Assembly: GCA_013112635.1 (NCBI GenBank)
Contig: JABFGF010000006.1
Coordinates: forward strand, 62,001-126,000
Origin: Calditrichota bacterium
GTDB taxonomy: Bacteria; Calditrichota; Calditrichia; Calditrichales; J004
Reading direction: 5' to 3'
DNA: 64,000 nucleotides
Below are positions 50,512-58,773 of this stretch, in pieces; position 1 is the stretch's first letter, and every line of letters begins with the position of its first letter. The position numbers and the translations under genes are program-made. The notes under the pieces were generated by a model. It made no database searches, was not told the origin of the DNA, and worked only from the letters and a program-made list of their open reading frames with translations.

Positions 50512-51579
50512 ATGGGTAACAAAATAAAGTCCAAACTGGAGGGGTTGAATCGTTATTATTTTGATAAAGATACAACGACCCAGTTTATAAACTTTTTAAG
50601 AGACCAGGCAACTGTTATTGCTCCACATAGTAAAGGGGATGTTTCATTTTCTTTTGAGGAAGTTAAAAATGCAGAAGATGTGGTTTTAGAATATCCAAGA
50701 ACGATTCAGCCCTTAAAAAAAATGTTTATGCCTCCCAAAGAGGTTCTTATAAACTTTAATCTTAAAAGCAACAAGTATAAGCAACCGGATTTAAAACCTG
50801 ACAAACGTATTTTTTTCGGTGTTCATTCTTATGAAATGCAATCAATTAAGCGATTGGATTTTAGTTTTACAAAAGGTCATCCAGAATCAAATTATCTTAC
50901 CCGCAGGGAAAATTCAATGTTTATCGGAGTGGCCTTTGAACCGGATAAATGGCATTTTTCCAGTGCGGTTGGTATTGATATTGAAGAAACAGATGGCTTT
51001 GCTATTTATTTTTATCCACTAGGACCAGGATACCTTGTATTTGAAATAACCCAGGAAGGTGGAAAACTAATTCGCGATTTTGGGCTTGGGACTTTGGTTA
51101 ACGACCAGGACCTGGAAGTTGAAGAAAAAGAGTTCAAAACAAAAATAAAATATCATTATAACAGACTTCCCGAAATTTTTAAGCATGTATATGATTCAAA
51201 GGTTTGGGAAGATGTTGCCCAAAAATGTTTGGGGTGTGGTACATGCAATCTTTTATGCCCTACATGTTATTGTTTTGATGTGCAGGATGAAATAGAACTT
51301 GATGCCGAAAATGGTCAACGCAGTCGTTCATGGGACAGCTGCATGCTTCGTGGTTTTGCGGAAGTTTCGGGTGGAGAGAATTTCCGGAACAGCCTTGGTG
51401 AGCGAACCAGACACAGATTGTTTAGGAAGTTTAAGTACATTACAGAGCAATCGGGCGTGTTGCATTGTGTCGGTTGTGGGCGTTGCTCCAGTTATTGCCC
51501 GGCTGATATTAGTTTGGTGGATATTGTAAATAACTTAATTGATGATTATTCAGATCAACAAAAAAAACAAGCTATTTAG
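50512..51579 (+). CDS. hydB: Sulfhydrogenase-type [NiFe] hydrogenase beta subunit (Fe-S)
   Basis: The 355-residue beta subunit of a group 3b-type soluble hydrogenase carries [4Fe-4S] clusters between the catalytic and flavin modules. The C-terminal third has two ferredoxin-like motifs: CLGCGTCNLLCPTCYCFD near residue 243 and CVGCGRCSSYCPADI near residue 320. The N-terminal part has the RIFFGVHSYEMQSIKRLD pattern of the HydB family. AGGTAGA lies before the ATG. It is the first gene of hydBGDA, the same order as in Pyrococcus furiosus hydrogenase. Sulfur reduction as well as hydrogen exchange has been reported for relatives. Confidence 0.93.
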   Translation: MGNKIKSKLEGLNRYYFDKDTTTQFINFLRDQATVIAPHSKGDVSFSFEEVKNAEDVVLEYPRTIQPLKKMFMPPKEVLINFNLKSNKYKQPDLKPDKRIFFGVHSYEMQSIKRLDFSFTKGHPESNYLTRRENSMFIGVAFEPDKWHFSSAVGIDIEETDGFAIYFYPLGPGYLVFEITQEGGKLIRDFGLGTLVNDQDLEVEEKEFKTKIKYHYNRLPEIFKHVYDSKVWEDVAQKCLGCGTCNLLCPTCYCFDVQDEIELDAENGQRSRSWDSCMLRGFAEVSGGENFRNSLGERTRHRLFRKFKYITEQSGVLHCVGCGRCSSYCPADISLVDIVNNLIDDYSDQQKKQAI

Positions 51580-51597
51580 TTTTAGATGAGGACCCTT

Positions 51598-52440
51598 ATG
51601 GAAAATTTAGCTTTTGAAAAACAAGACTTATATAATCCGCTAATTGCAACTATCGCAAAGGTTGAAGATTTAACTTCAACTGAGAAGCGGTTTGAAATTG
51701 AATTGCCAGATAAAAAAATACTAAATCATAAACCAGGCCAGTTTGTGGAGGTTTCAATCTTTGGTTTTGGTGAGGCTCCAATCTCAATTAGTTCTTCGCC
51801 AACAAAAGAGCCTATTTTTGATTTAACTGTTCGTAATACCGGCGGCAGGTTAACAAATAAAATGCACCAGTTAGAAGCAGGAAGTCAGCTTGGAATCCGT
51901 GGCCCATTCGGTAATGGTTTTGATGTATCAAAATTTCACGGAAAAGACATGCTTTTTGTTTGTGGCGGGATTGGCCTTGCTCCGTTAAAATCTCTTATTG
52001 ATTATACTGTTGCCCGCAAAAATGATTTTGGCCGCATAATAATTTTATATGGTACAAAATCTCCTTCCGAAATTTTATTTCCTGAAGAAATTCAAGCCTG
52101 GAAGGAAAACAAAGATGTGGAATTTGCAATGAGTGTTGACCAGGCAGATGCCAACTGGAAAGGAAATGTAGGTGTTATCACAACACTAATTCCTCCTGTA
52201 GAGCTTGATGTGGAAAATACGATTGCTACGGTTGTTGGCCCGCCAATAATGTATAAGTTTGTATTAATGTCTTTAAAAGGGAAACGAATCCCGGATGAAA
52301 ATATTTATTTATCTTTAGAGCGCAGAATGAAATGTGGTGTAGGAAAATGCGGACATTGCCAAATTAACAATACCTATGTTTGCCAGGACGGTCCCGTCTT
52401 TCATTATCCACATGCTAAAAAATTGGAGGAAGCAGTATGA
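51598..52440 (+). CDS. hydG: Sulfhydrogenase-type [NiFe] hydrogenase gamma subunit (FAD/NAD(P)H)
   Basis: The gamma subunit is a ferredoxin-NADP reductase-like diaphorase module that exchanges electrons between NAD(P)H and the cluster chain. It has the flavin motif APISISSSPTKEP, a nucleotide-binding FVCGGIGLAPLKSLIDY segment and a C-terminal [2Fe-2S] motif, MKCGVGKCGHCQINNTYVC. The preferred ATG is 51598, because GAGGA lies five bases before it; an in-frame ATG at 51586 has no ribosome site. It overlaps the start of the hydD gene by 4 bp (ATGA). Confidence 0.94.
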   Translation: MENLAFEKQDLYNPLIATIAKVEDLTSTEKRFEIELPDKKILNHKPGQFVEVSIFGFGEAPISISSSPTKEPIFDLTVRNTGGRLTNKMHQLEAGSQLGIRGPFGNGFDVSKFHGKDMLFVCGGIGLAPLKSLIDYTVARKNDFGRIIILYGTKSPSEILFPEEIQAWKENKDVEFAMSVDQADANWKGNVGVITTLIPPVELDVENTIATVVGPPIMYKFVLMSLKGKRIPDENIYLSLERRMKCGVGKCGHCQINNTYVCQDGPVFHYPHAKKLEEAV

Positions 52441-53174
52441 GCAAGCCAAAAGTTGCATTTTTTGATTTTACAAGTTGTGAAGGCTGCCAGTTAAATAAGC
52501 TAAACCTCGAAAACGATCTTTTAGCTTTATTAGAACTTGTAGATATTGTTGAGTTTCGGGAAGCCATGGATGACAAAGCTGATTATTATGACATTGCTTT
52601 TATAGAAGGTAGTATTAGCACACCATCATGCATTGAAAGAATACATACAATTCGGCGTAAAGCAAAAGTTCTTGTTGCACTAGGTGCATGTGCCGTTCAG
52701 GGTGGTGTTAATGCCATGAAAAACCTACACCCGGCTGAGTGGGTAAAAGAAGAAGTTTATGGCGATGACAAATATTTATTTCCATCAATGCCTGTTCAAC
52801 CTGTAAGTGCGGTAGTTAAAGTAGATTACGAAATTCGTGGTTGCCCAATGAGTACACCGGAATTTTTGCATGTGTTGAAATCATTGGTTCTTGGTAGAAA
52901 ACCTGAAGCTTTTGACCAGGCTGTTTGTGTAGAATGTAAACTGAAAGAAAATGAATGTGTTTTGGATAAGGGCATGTTTTGCCTGGGACCAGTAACCCGT
53001 TCTGGTTGTGATGCGATTTGCCCAACTTTTGGTCAATATTGTACAGGTTGCAGGGGAGTCGTTTCTAATGTAAATGAAAGTGGTGCCGTAGAAATGTTGA
53101 AACGGCATGGATTTTCTGCAAAAGAAGCGATAAAAAGAATACAGATGTTTAATGCCATCGAAATTGATAATTAA
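52437..53174 (+). CDS. hydD: [NiFe] hydrogenase small (delta) subunit
   Basis: The small subunit carries the proximal and further [4Fe-4S] clusters next to the Ni-Fe site. Ligands are visible in FTSCEGCQLNK (Cys near residues 14 and 17), ALGACAVQGGVNAM and the EIRGCPMSTPEFL segment. A Cys-rich C-terminal region (CVECKLKENEC, KGMFCLGPVTRSGCDAICP, YCTGCRGVV) gives the remaining clusters. The 245-residue length and absence of a twin-arginine signal fit a cytoplasmic group 3 enzyme. It is coupled to hydG by a 4-bp overlap; a 97-bp spacer follows before hydA. Confidence 0.94.
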   Translation: MSKPKVAFFDFTSCEGCQLNKLNLENDLLALLELVDIVEFREAMDDKADYYDIAFIEGSISTPSCIERIHTIRRKAKVLVALGACAVQGGVNAMKNLHPAEWVKEEVYGDDKYLFPSMPVQPVSAVVKVDYEIRGCPMSTPEFLHVLKSLVLGRKPEAFDQAVCVECKLKENECVLDKGMFCLGPVTRSGCDAICPTFGQYCTGCRGVVSNVNESGAVEMLKRHGFSAKEAIKRIQMFNAIEIDN

Positions 53175-53271
53175 AAATGAAAGCTTTAGTTAAAGCAATC
53201 TCAAGGTCGAAATGCAAATTATTCAATGACCGAATTTGCTTATTACGAATCCAAAATAAAACGGTGATATT

Positions 53272-54576
53272 ATGAAAAAAGATTTAAATATAAAGGTTAA
53301 ACACCTAACCAGGGTAGAAGGCCATGGTAATATTGTTGTTGATATGAAAAACGGTGTTCTTCAAAAAGCCCAATTGGATATTGTTGAGGCCCCGCGATTT
53401 TTTGAGGCCATGTTAAAAGGGCGCAATTTTCATGAAGTTGCAATTATTACTTCGCGCATTTGTGGGATTTGTTCTCTTGGGCACCAGATGTCCTCATTAA
53501 AAGCCACAGAAGATGCGCTTGGTCTGGAAATATCTAAACAGACTGAAATTTTACGCCGCATTTTAGTCGATGGCGCGACATTTCAAAGTAATACATTACA
53601 CTCTTTGTTTCTTGCTGCTCCGGATTTCTTAAATGTTGGTTCAGTTTTCCCACTGGTAAATACTCATAAAGATGTAGTTCTTGCAGCACTTAGATTAAAG
53701 CGTCTTGCAAATGATATTGGCGATCTTATTAGTGGCAGGGCAATTCACCCAATCAGTTGTGTTCCAGGTGGTTTTACATCTATTCCTTCTGAAGAAAATT
53801 TAAAGAAACTGAGAGATACGATGGCAACTGAAGGTTTGAAAGATGCAACTTTCATAGTTGATGTTGTTGCTTCGCTTGCAGATAAAATTCCTGTGTTTGA
53901 AAGAGAAACAGAATACATCAGCGTTAAAAGTGATCAGGAATATGGTTTTTATGATGGGGCAATTTGTTCATCGGACAGTGGCAATTATGGCCGTGATAAA
54001 TATCTGGATGTAACCAATGAATTTGTTGTGCCTCATTCCTCAAGCAAGCATGCAAAATTTAACCGCAGTTCCTATATGGTTGGTGCTTTGGCAAGATTTA
54101 ATAATAGTTATGATCAACTTCGGCCATTAGGTAAAGAAGTTGCTGCTAAACTTGGGCTGTCTGCTCCAAACTTTAATCCTTATATGAATACAGTTGCCCA
54201 AGTTGTGGAAGTAGCAAATTGTATTGACAATACAATCATGCTAATCGATGAGTTACTTGAAAATGGAATTAAAAACGAGAAACCAAACCAGACTCCTACA
54301 AAGTATGGCAGGGGGTATGGTATTACAGAAGTACCGCGTGGCATTCTTTTCCATGATTATACTTATAACAGGCAGGGCAATATTGAAAAGGCCAATTGTA
54401 TAATTCCAACAGGGCAAAACCTGGCCAATATTGATGATGATATGAAAAAACTTGTTCCTGAAATAATTGATGAAGGCAAAGAAAAGATTACACATAAATT
54501 AGAAATGCTGGTCCGTGCTTATGATCCTTGTATTTCTTGCTCTGTGCATATGTTGGATGTAGAATTTATTGAATAG
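53272..54576 (+). CDS. hydA: [NiFe] hydrogenase large (alpha) subunit
   Basis: The catalytic subunit binds the Ni-Fe(CN)2CO centre. The two Cys pairs are present: L1 RICGICSLGHQMSS with Cys64 and Cys67, and L2 DPCISCSVH with Cys420 and Cys423. The N-terminal RVEGHGNIVVD is also conserved. Eight residues follow the His of the L2 motif and form the short C-terminal tail that a maturation protease should remove after nickel insertion; a matching protease gene is the next gene downstream. Subunit composition and lack of signal peptide place it near group 3b (NAD(P)-linked, oxygen-tolerant soluble hydrogenases), though phylogeny was not run. GTGATATT spacing upstream has no strong ribosome site. 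Confidence 0.95.
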   Translation: MKKDLNIKVKHLTRVEGHGNIVVDMKNGVLQKAQLDIVEAPRFFEAMLKGRNFHEVAIITSRICGICSLGHQMSSLKATEDALGLEISKQTEILRRILVDGATFQSNTLHSLFLAAPDFLNVGSVFPLVNTHKDVVLAALRLKRLANDIGDLISGRAIHPISCVPGGFTSIPSEENLKKLRDTMATEGLKDATFIVDVVASLADKIPVFERETEYISVKSDQEYGFYDGAICSSDSGNYGRDKYLDVTNEFVVPHSSSKHAKFNRSSYMVGALARFNNSYDQLRPLGKEVAAKLGLSAPNFNPYMNTVAQVVEVANCIDNTIMLIDELLENGIKNEKPNQTPTKYGRGYGITEVPRGILFHDYTYNRQGNIEKANCIIPTGQNLANIDDDMKKLVPEIIDEGKEKITHKLEMLVRAYDPCISCSVHMLDVEFIE

Positions 54577-54580
54577 TGGT

Positions 54581-54654
54581 GTCATTCTGAATGAAACGAA
54601 GCGGAGTGAAGAATCCCAAGTCGGATAGGATGCTTCACTTTCGTTCTGCATGAC
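54581..54654. repeat. GTCATTCTG-family inverted repeat inside the hydrogenase operon
   Basis: Arms GTCATTCTGAATGAAACGAA and the opposite arm CACTTTCGTTCTGCATGAC face each other, with a direct GAGTGAAGAATC core. It belongs to the same family as the elements at 25.5 kb and 27-28 kb and fills nearly the whole gap between the hydA stop and the maturation protease start. Confidence 0.8.
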
Positions 54655-54670
54655 AATTTGAGGTTGAAGA

Positions 54671-55123
54671 ATGTTAAAAGTAATTGGCATTGGGAATGCT
54701 TTACGTGGCGATGATGCTATTGGCCCATTGATAATAGAAGAGCTTGAAAAAAAGCCAAATGGTATACCGGCAAAACTGATTGATGCCGGAGCTGATGCGT
54801 TTACAATGCTGGAACATCTGATGGACAAAGAACCACTGCTGATTATTGATTGTGCAAAGATGGGAATGAACCCCGGTGAAATCAGAATGTTTGATGTAAC
54901 CGAGGCAACAATCGCCAATGCGGCAAAAATAGTTTCTCTGCATGGTTTTGGATTTGGTGATGTATATAAAATGGCTAAGGGAATGGGTGAGGTTGCTCCA
55001 TGCAAAATACTTGGTGTAGAACCCAAAGAGATAGCTTTCGATACAAATCTCTCTGATGAAGTAAAAAACAGCATTCCCGAAATAGTGAATTTGATAAATA
55101 AGGAGGCACAGAATTATGCCTAA
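54671..55123 (+). CDS. Hydrogenase maturation protease
   Basis: A HyaD/HycI/HoxW-family endopeptidase of 150 residues that clips the C-terminal tail of the large subunit once nickel is bound. Nickel-sensing residues are visible: the acidic residue in GNALRGDDAIG (about residue 14-16), the Asp in LLIIDCAKMG (about 61) and the His in SLHGFGFGD (about 92). The gene follows hydA in the same direction, so HydA is the natural substrate. Its stop overlaps the start of the receiver gene by 8 bp. Confidence 0.94.
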   Translation: MLKVIGIGNALRGDDAIGPLIIEELEKKPNGIPAKLIDAGADAFTMLEHLMDKEPLLIIDCAKMGMNPGEIRMFDVTEATIANAAKIVSLHGFGFGDVYKMAKGMGEVAPCKILGVEPKEIAFDTNLSDEVKNSIPEIVNLINKEAQNYA

Positions 55124-55502
55124 CAAAATATTAATTATTGATGATGATATTGATTTAGTGGAAGCAATGCGAATGACCCTTGAAAGTGCAGGTTTTGAGG
55201 TTATTGATGCACAGGATGGAGAAAAAGGTCTTTCAAAAATTGAAAATGAACAACCGGACCTGGTTATTTTAGATGTAATGATGGGCAGCCAGGATGAAGG
55301 TTTTCATGTGGCTTATCAAATTAAGAATAATGAAAAAACAGCAGACTTACCGATTGTAATGCTCTCTGCTGTTGGCCAGGAAACCGGCTTTACTTTTGAT
55401 AAAGATAAAGATGAAGACTTTTTACCGGTCAATGAATTTATTGAAAAACCTGTGAATCCGGGTGCGTTGATTGAGATTGTAAAAAATAATCTTGGATTTT
55501 AG
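55116..55502 (+). CDS. Stand-alone receiver (CheY-like) response regulator
   Basis: A single-domain receiver of 128 residues with acidic triad DDDID at 8-12, phosphoacceptor Asp in LVILDVMMGS (near 52), Ser switch in VMLSAVG and Lys-Pro in FIEKPVNP. It has an extended loop, DKDKDEDFLP, between beta4 and beta5. No output domain is present. An AAGGAGG site precedes the ATG, and the gene overlaps the hydrogenase protease. The kinase gene 204 bp downstream is the likely partner. A link to hydrogenase control is inferred only from position. Confidence 0.9.
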   Translation: MPNKILIIDDDIDLVEAMRMTLESAGFEVIDAQDGEKGLSKIENEQPDLVILDVMMGSQDEGFHVAYQIKNNEKTADLPIVMLSAVGQETGFTFDKDKDEDFLPVNEFIEKPVNPGALIEIVKNNLGF

Positions 55503-55527
55503 ATTCGGATATTCTAATACTCTTACC

Positions 55528-55592
55528 GTCATTCTGTAAGAATCTTTCATTATTGCCTTATTCTTTAGAGAAAAGGTTTCTTACAGAATGAC
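55528..55592. repeat. Long inverted repeat, GTCATTCTGTAAGAA arms
   Basis: A 15-bp perfect inverted repeat, GTCATTCTGTAAGAA and TTCTTACAGAATGAC, with a 35-nt loop, followed by a T-rich stretch. The GTCATTCTG end shows its relation to the dispersed family, but the body of the arm differs. The strong stem and T-rich flank make it a possible terminator between the receiver and kinase genes. Confidence 0.75.
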
Positions 55593-55705
55593 ATTTATTT
55601 TCTTTTTATTTATTATGTTGTTTTGGTTTTATTTGATTATTGAACTTTGCAGTTTGATATTCTTTTAAAACTTAATGATAAAAATTATGAATATTAAGGA
55701 GCTGT

Positions 55706-57049
55706 GTGGAGATAAACCAAATCCTGACCGAGCGCTTTCCATTTATGAGCATCGGGATTCTGCAATCACGATTATCATGGTCAATCCAGTTACGATGGCT
55801 GGCTATTGTTGGATTTTTTCTTGCTACGATAACCACAAAATATATTTTTGAATTAGCACTTCCTTTTGAAACAATTTGGCAATTATTAGTTGTTCTTACC
55901 GTTATAAATTTAAGTTATGTATTCGTTTTAAAAATTTTTAAAGAATTTACTTTTTTATATGAAATTATTTTCCTAACACTTCATATTGTAATCGACCTGA
56001 TAATCTTAACAGTATTAATCCATCTTTCGGGCGGAGTTGAAAACCCGGTATATCTTTTTTATATCTTTCATGTTGTTTTAAGCAGTATAGTTTTGCCACG
56101 ATGGTACCCATATGTAATTGCAACTTTTGTAATCATTTTGTTTTCGGGACTTGTTTATAGCGAATACACAATGATTGTACCGCATTACTGTATTTTTAAT
56201 ACGGATACACATGAAAACCTTGCCCTGATAATTTTAGTGTTGATAATTTTTGCTGTAACTGTTTTTATTACAACATACATTTGTACAACTTTTATGAAAA
56301 TATTCCGGCAAAGCAAAAGGGAAATTGATAGCCTGAATAGAAAACTTGTAAAAGCAGATCAGCAGAAAACACAGTTTTTTCAGTATTCTTCGCATGAACT
56401 AAAATCACCAATTGTAGCAATTAAATCATCAATAGATGGAGTTATAGCAAACTACTCAGATAAAATAGATGAAAGGCCATTGAGTGTTTTAAAAAGGGCA
56501 TCAATCCGTTCTACACAAATGCTTAACATCTTAAAAGAATTATTAGAGCTTTCCAGAAACAGAACATTAGCGCCTCAGGTTTATACAGAAAAAGTTGAAA
56601 TAAACAAAATACTAAACCAGGCTATTGAAAGAGAAACTGAAAATGCAGATGTTAAAAATATTAAATTTGCCGTAGATATCGAAAAAGGAGATCCTTATCT
56701 AACAGGAAAAATAAGTGATTTTGAAAAAATATTTGATAACCTTATTGGAAATGCGGTTAGGTATAATAGAGAAAAAGGGGAAGTTAAGGTTAGCTCTGAA
56801 AGTAATAATAATTTGCTGAAAATTGTTATAACTGATTCCGGGATTGGTATTCCACCAAAGGACTTGGAGAACATTTTTGCAGAGTTTTACCGATCAGAAA
56901 ATGCAAAAAAAGTTGTTAACTTTGGAACAGGTTTAGGGCTTAGTCTTGTAAAACAAATTATAGAAAATTATACTGGCAGGATTGAGGTATCTTCTAAAAT
57001 AGATATTGGAACGACATTTACAATCTATTTGCCAATAAAAGGAAAATAG
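55706..57049 (+). CDS. Membrane sensor histidine kinase with six-helix N-terminus
   Basis: A 447-residue kinase. Residues 1-200 hold about six transmembrane helices with short loops, a MASE-like integral sensor domain rather than a periplasmic one. The only larger outside or loop segment is around HYCIFNTDTHE. A coiled coil leads to HisKA with the phosphorylated His in QYSSHELKSPIVAIK (about residue 231), and HATPase_c with FDNLIGNAVRYN, DSGIGIPPKDL, FAEFYRSENA and GTGLGLSLVKQI. GTG 55706 has AGGAG upstream and is the only start that keeps the N-terminal helix. It is followed after 2 bp by the ACT gene and preceded by a stand-alone receiver, forming a two-component unit in the hydrogenase locus. 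The signal is unknown. Confidence 0.9.
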   Translation: MEINQILTERFPFMSIGILQSRLSWSIQLRWLAIVGFFLATITTKYIFELALPFETIWQLLVVLTVINLSYVFVLKIFKEFTFLYEIIFLTLHIVIDLIILTVLIHLSGGVENPVYLFYIFHVVLSSIVLPRWYPYVIATFVIILFSGLVYSEYTMIVPHYCIFNTDTHENLALIILVLIIFAVTVFITTYICTTFMKIFRQSKREIDSLNRKLVKADQQKTQFFQYSSHELKSPIVAIKSSIDGVIANYSDKIDERPLSVLKRASIRSTQMLNILKELLELSRNRTLAPQVYTEKVEINKILNQAIERETENADVKNIKFAVDIEKGDPYLTGKISDFEKIFDNLIGNAVRYNREKGEVKVSSESNNNLLKIVITDSGIGIPPKDLENIFAEFYRSENAKKVVNFGTGLGLSLVKQIIENYTGRIEVSSKIDIGTTFTIYLPIKGK

Positions 57050-57051
57050 TA

Positions 57052-57516
57052 ATGAAAATTGGTGGGATAATTGAAAACCGGGACCTGACCATGTATATGG
57101 TTTCAACACTGGAAGATGAGCCGGGCGCTGCAGGTTCGATATTAAAATTCTATGCCCAACGAAATATCAATCTTGAATATATAACCGAAACAAATAGCAT
57201 AAGTGGATCGGCAGTAATTGCAATTTGTATAAAAGACAGTTTTGCAGAAGAAGTTGACCGCTTTATGATTGAGCATAAAGAATCAATTGAAAAATTGAAA
57301 ATTATCAAGACAGACAATGTAAGCACAATCGGAATTTATGGCCCGCATTTTCGTGAAAAACATTCTATAGCGGCACGTTTTTGTACTCTTCTTGGTTCCG
57401 CAGGTGTAAACATTCTTGGTATCTCCAGCAGTATTTCCAGTGTTTGCTGCGTTATCAAAACAAGCCAGTTAGAGATTGGTAAAAGTGCAATCTTGAAAAG
57501 GTTTGAGCTTCCATAA
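57052..57516 (+). CDS. Tandem ACT-domain protein
   Basis: A 154-residue protein made of two ACT-like ligand-binding domains: about 10-80 (MYMVSTLEDEPGAAGSILKF, then NINLEYITETNS) and 85-154 (GIYGPHFREKHSIAARFCTL and AGVNILGISSSIS). The second resembles the regulatory part of aspartate kinases. ACT domains bind amino acids or other small ligands and regulate a partner protein. It begins 2 bp after the kinase stop, so the two are coupled; it could be a ligand-sensing partner of the kinase. That is inference. It may instead be a free regulatory subunit for amino-acid metabolism. Confidence 0.8.
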   Translation: MKIGGIIENRDLTMYMVSTLEDEPGAAGSILKFYAQRNINLEYITETNSISGSAVIAICIKDSFAEEVDRFMIEHKESIEKLKIIKTDNVSTIGIYGPHFREKHSIAARFCTLLGSAGVNILGISSSISSVCCVIKTSQLEIGKSAILKRFELP

Positions 57517-57676
57517 AAAAAATTGTTATTTCATCATACACCTTCCAACCTTTTTTAATCTAAATTTTGTTTAACTGAAACAGGAAAACAGAGGCTTTCC
57601 TATTTTTTAATAAATTGAATTATTGTTTATATTTGGTGTTAATAAGGCAATATTTTGCTTTAGATAGTTGTTAGAA

Positions 57677-57705
57677 TTGCCTATATTATATGCCGAATAT
57701 ATAAT
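57677..57705 (+). promoter_or_regulatory. Candidate promoter of hypA, with very short leader
   Basis: TTGCCT and a perfect TATAAT are 17 bases apart, and the TATAAT ends only 8 bases before the hypA ATG. A start site at the usual distance would make the mRNA almost leaderless. A weak GGA sits between the box and the start codon. The AT-rich background keeps this tentative. Confidence 0.4.
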
Positions 57706-57713
57706 GGAATTAT

Positions 57714-58079
57714 ATGCACGAACTATCAATAGCCAATTCAATTTTAAATATTGTATTGGACGAAATTAAAGAAAAAAAATTACCTGAAGTAAAAGCAATA
57801 GGTTTAAAAATTGGGGCCTTGAGCGGGATTTTGGCAGATTCTCTTGAGTTTGGATTTGACGCATTAAAACTTGATACGCCACTTCAAAAGGCTAAATTGG
57901 AAATAGAAGAAGTTCCAATTTGCGGAAAATGTGAAAACTGTTCAGAATCATTTGAAGTGAAAGATTTAATTTTTACTTGTCCTTCTTGCCAGTCGCCCTC
58001 AATAAAAATGGAAAAAGGACAAGAACTTGATATTGCTTATCTGGAAATTGATGAAGAAAGGGAACATGTAAATGGGTAG
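57714..58079 (+). CDS. hypA: Hydrogenase nickel incorporation protein HypA
   Basis: HypA delivers nickel to the hydrogenase large subunit together with HypB. The 121-residue protein begins MHELSIANSILNIVLDE, with the essential His2 and Glu3 of the nickel site. The zinc site is two Cys pairs: CGKCENCSESF and FTCPSCQSP. The gene opens the hyp cluster, hypA-nickel permease-RAYT-hypB-hypF-hypC-hypD, and its stop overlaps the permease start by 8 bp. Confidence 0.96.
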   Translation: MHELSIANSILNIVLDEIKEKKLPEVKAIGLKIGALSGILADSLEFGFDALKLDTPLQKAKLEIEEVPICGKCENCSESFEVKDLIFTCPSCQSPSIKMEKGQELDIAYLEIDEEREHVNG

Positions 58080-58773
58080 TGAAACACTCGTTTTGGTAAC
58101 AACTGCGGCTTCAATTGCATTTTTTCATACTTTATTGGGGCCCGATCATTATCTGCCATTTGTAATGATGGCAAAAGCGCGGAAATGGTCCATGCTCAAA
58201 ACAACCTGGGTAACAATCGTGTGTGGAGTTGGCCATGTTTTGAGTTCAGTTTTGCTGGGTATAATTGGGATTACATTTGCAATTGCTGTTTTTAAATTGG
58301 AATCGATTGAATCTTTACGAGGTGATTTTGCTGCCTGGTTGCTGATCATTTTTGGGTTAAGTTATTTTGTATGGGGCCTTCATAAAGTCTATAGAGGAAA
58401 AGCAGGGCATAGCCATCTTTTTGGATCCCATAAACATCATTATCATGAACATGACCATGAACATGCAAAAGATGATAAACATGCAAAAAAAGAAACCACA
58501 CCCTGGTTGTTATTTGTAATTTTTGTGCTTGGACCATGCGAGCCTCTAATTCCACTGTTGATGTACCCTGCCGCCAGAAACAGCACTATGGATGTTGTTT
58601 ATGTTACGATAGTTTTTGGTGTTGTTACAATTGCAACAATGCTTTCTGTTGTTATGGCTTCGGTTTGGGGGTTAACAAAAATTAAACTTGGTGCTTTGGA
58701 AAAATATATTCACCCAATTTCCGGTTTTGCAATATTTTTATCCGGGATGGCAATTGTGTTTTTAGGATTATAA
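58072..58773 (+). CDS. Nickel/cobalt-type permease with His-rich loop (UreH/RcnA-like)
   Basis: A 233-residue integral membrane protein with about six helices. The N-terminal FFHTLLGPDHYLPFVMM carries the His-x4-Asp-His pattern of NiCoT/UreH-like transporters, and CGVGHVLSSVLLGI and VLGPCEPLIPLL are further family segments. A long His-rich loop (SHKHHYHEHDHEHAKDD, about residues 118-134) sits in the middle and would bind nickel. The direction of transport cannot be set from sequence, but its place right after hypA, overlapping by 8 bp, suggests nickel supply for hydrogenase. A urease accessory role is unlikely because no urease genes are here. Confidence 0.85.
   Translation: MGSETLVLVTTAASIAFFHTLLGPDHYLPFVMMAKARKWSMLKTTWVTIVCGVGHVLSSVLLGIIGITFAIAVFKLESIESLRGDFAAWLLIIFGLSYFVWGLHKVYRGKAGHSHLFGSHKHHYHEHDHEHAKDDKHAKKETTPWLLFVIFVLGPCEPLIPLLMYPAARNSTMDVVYVTIVFGVVTIATMLSVVMASVWGLTKIKLGALEKYIHPISGFAIFLSGMAIVFLGL

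Noticed and set aside
54499-55074. Minus-strand 191-residue open frame opposite the hydrogenase protease
   Set aside because: It is antisense to a conserved gene, crosses the repeat element and shows no family motif.
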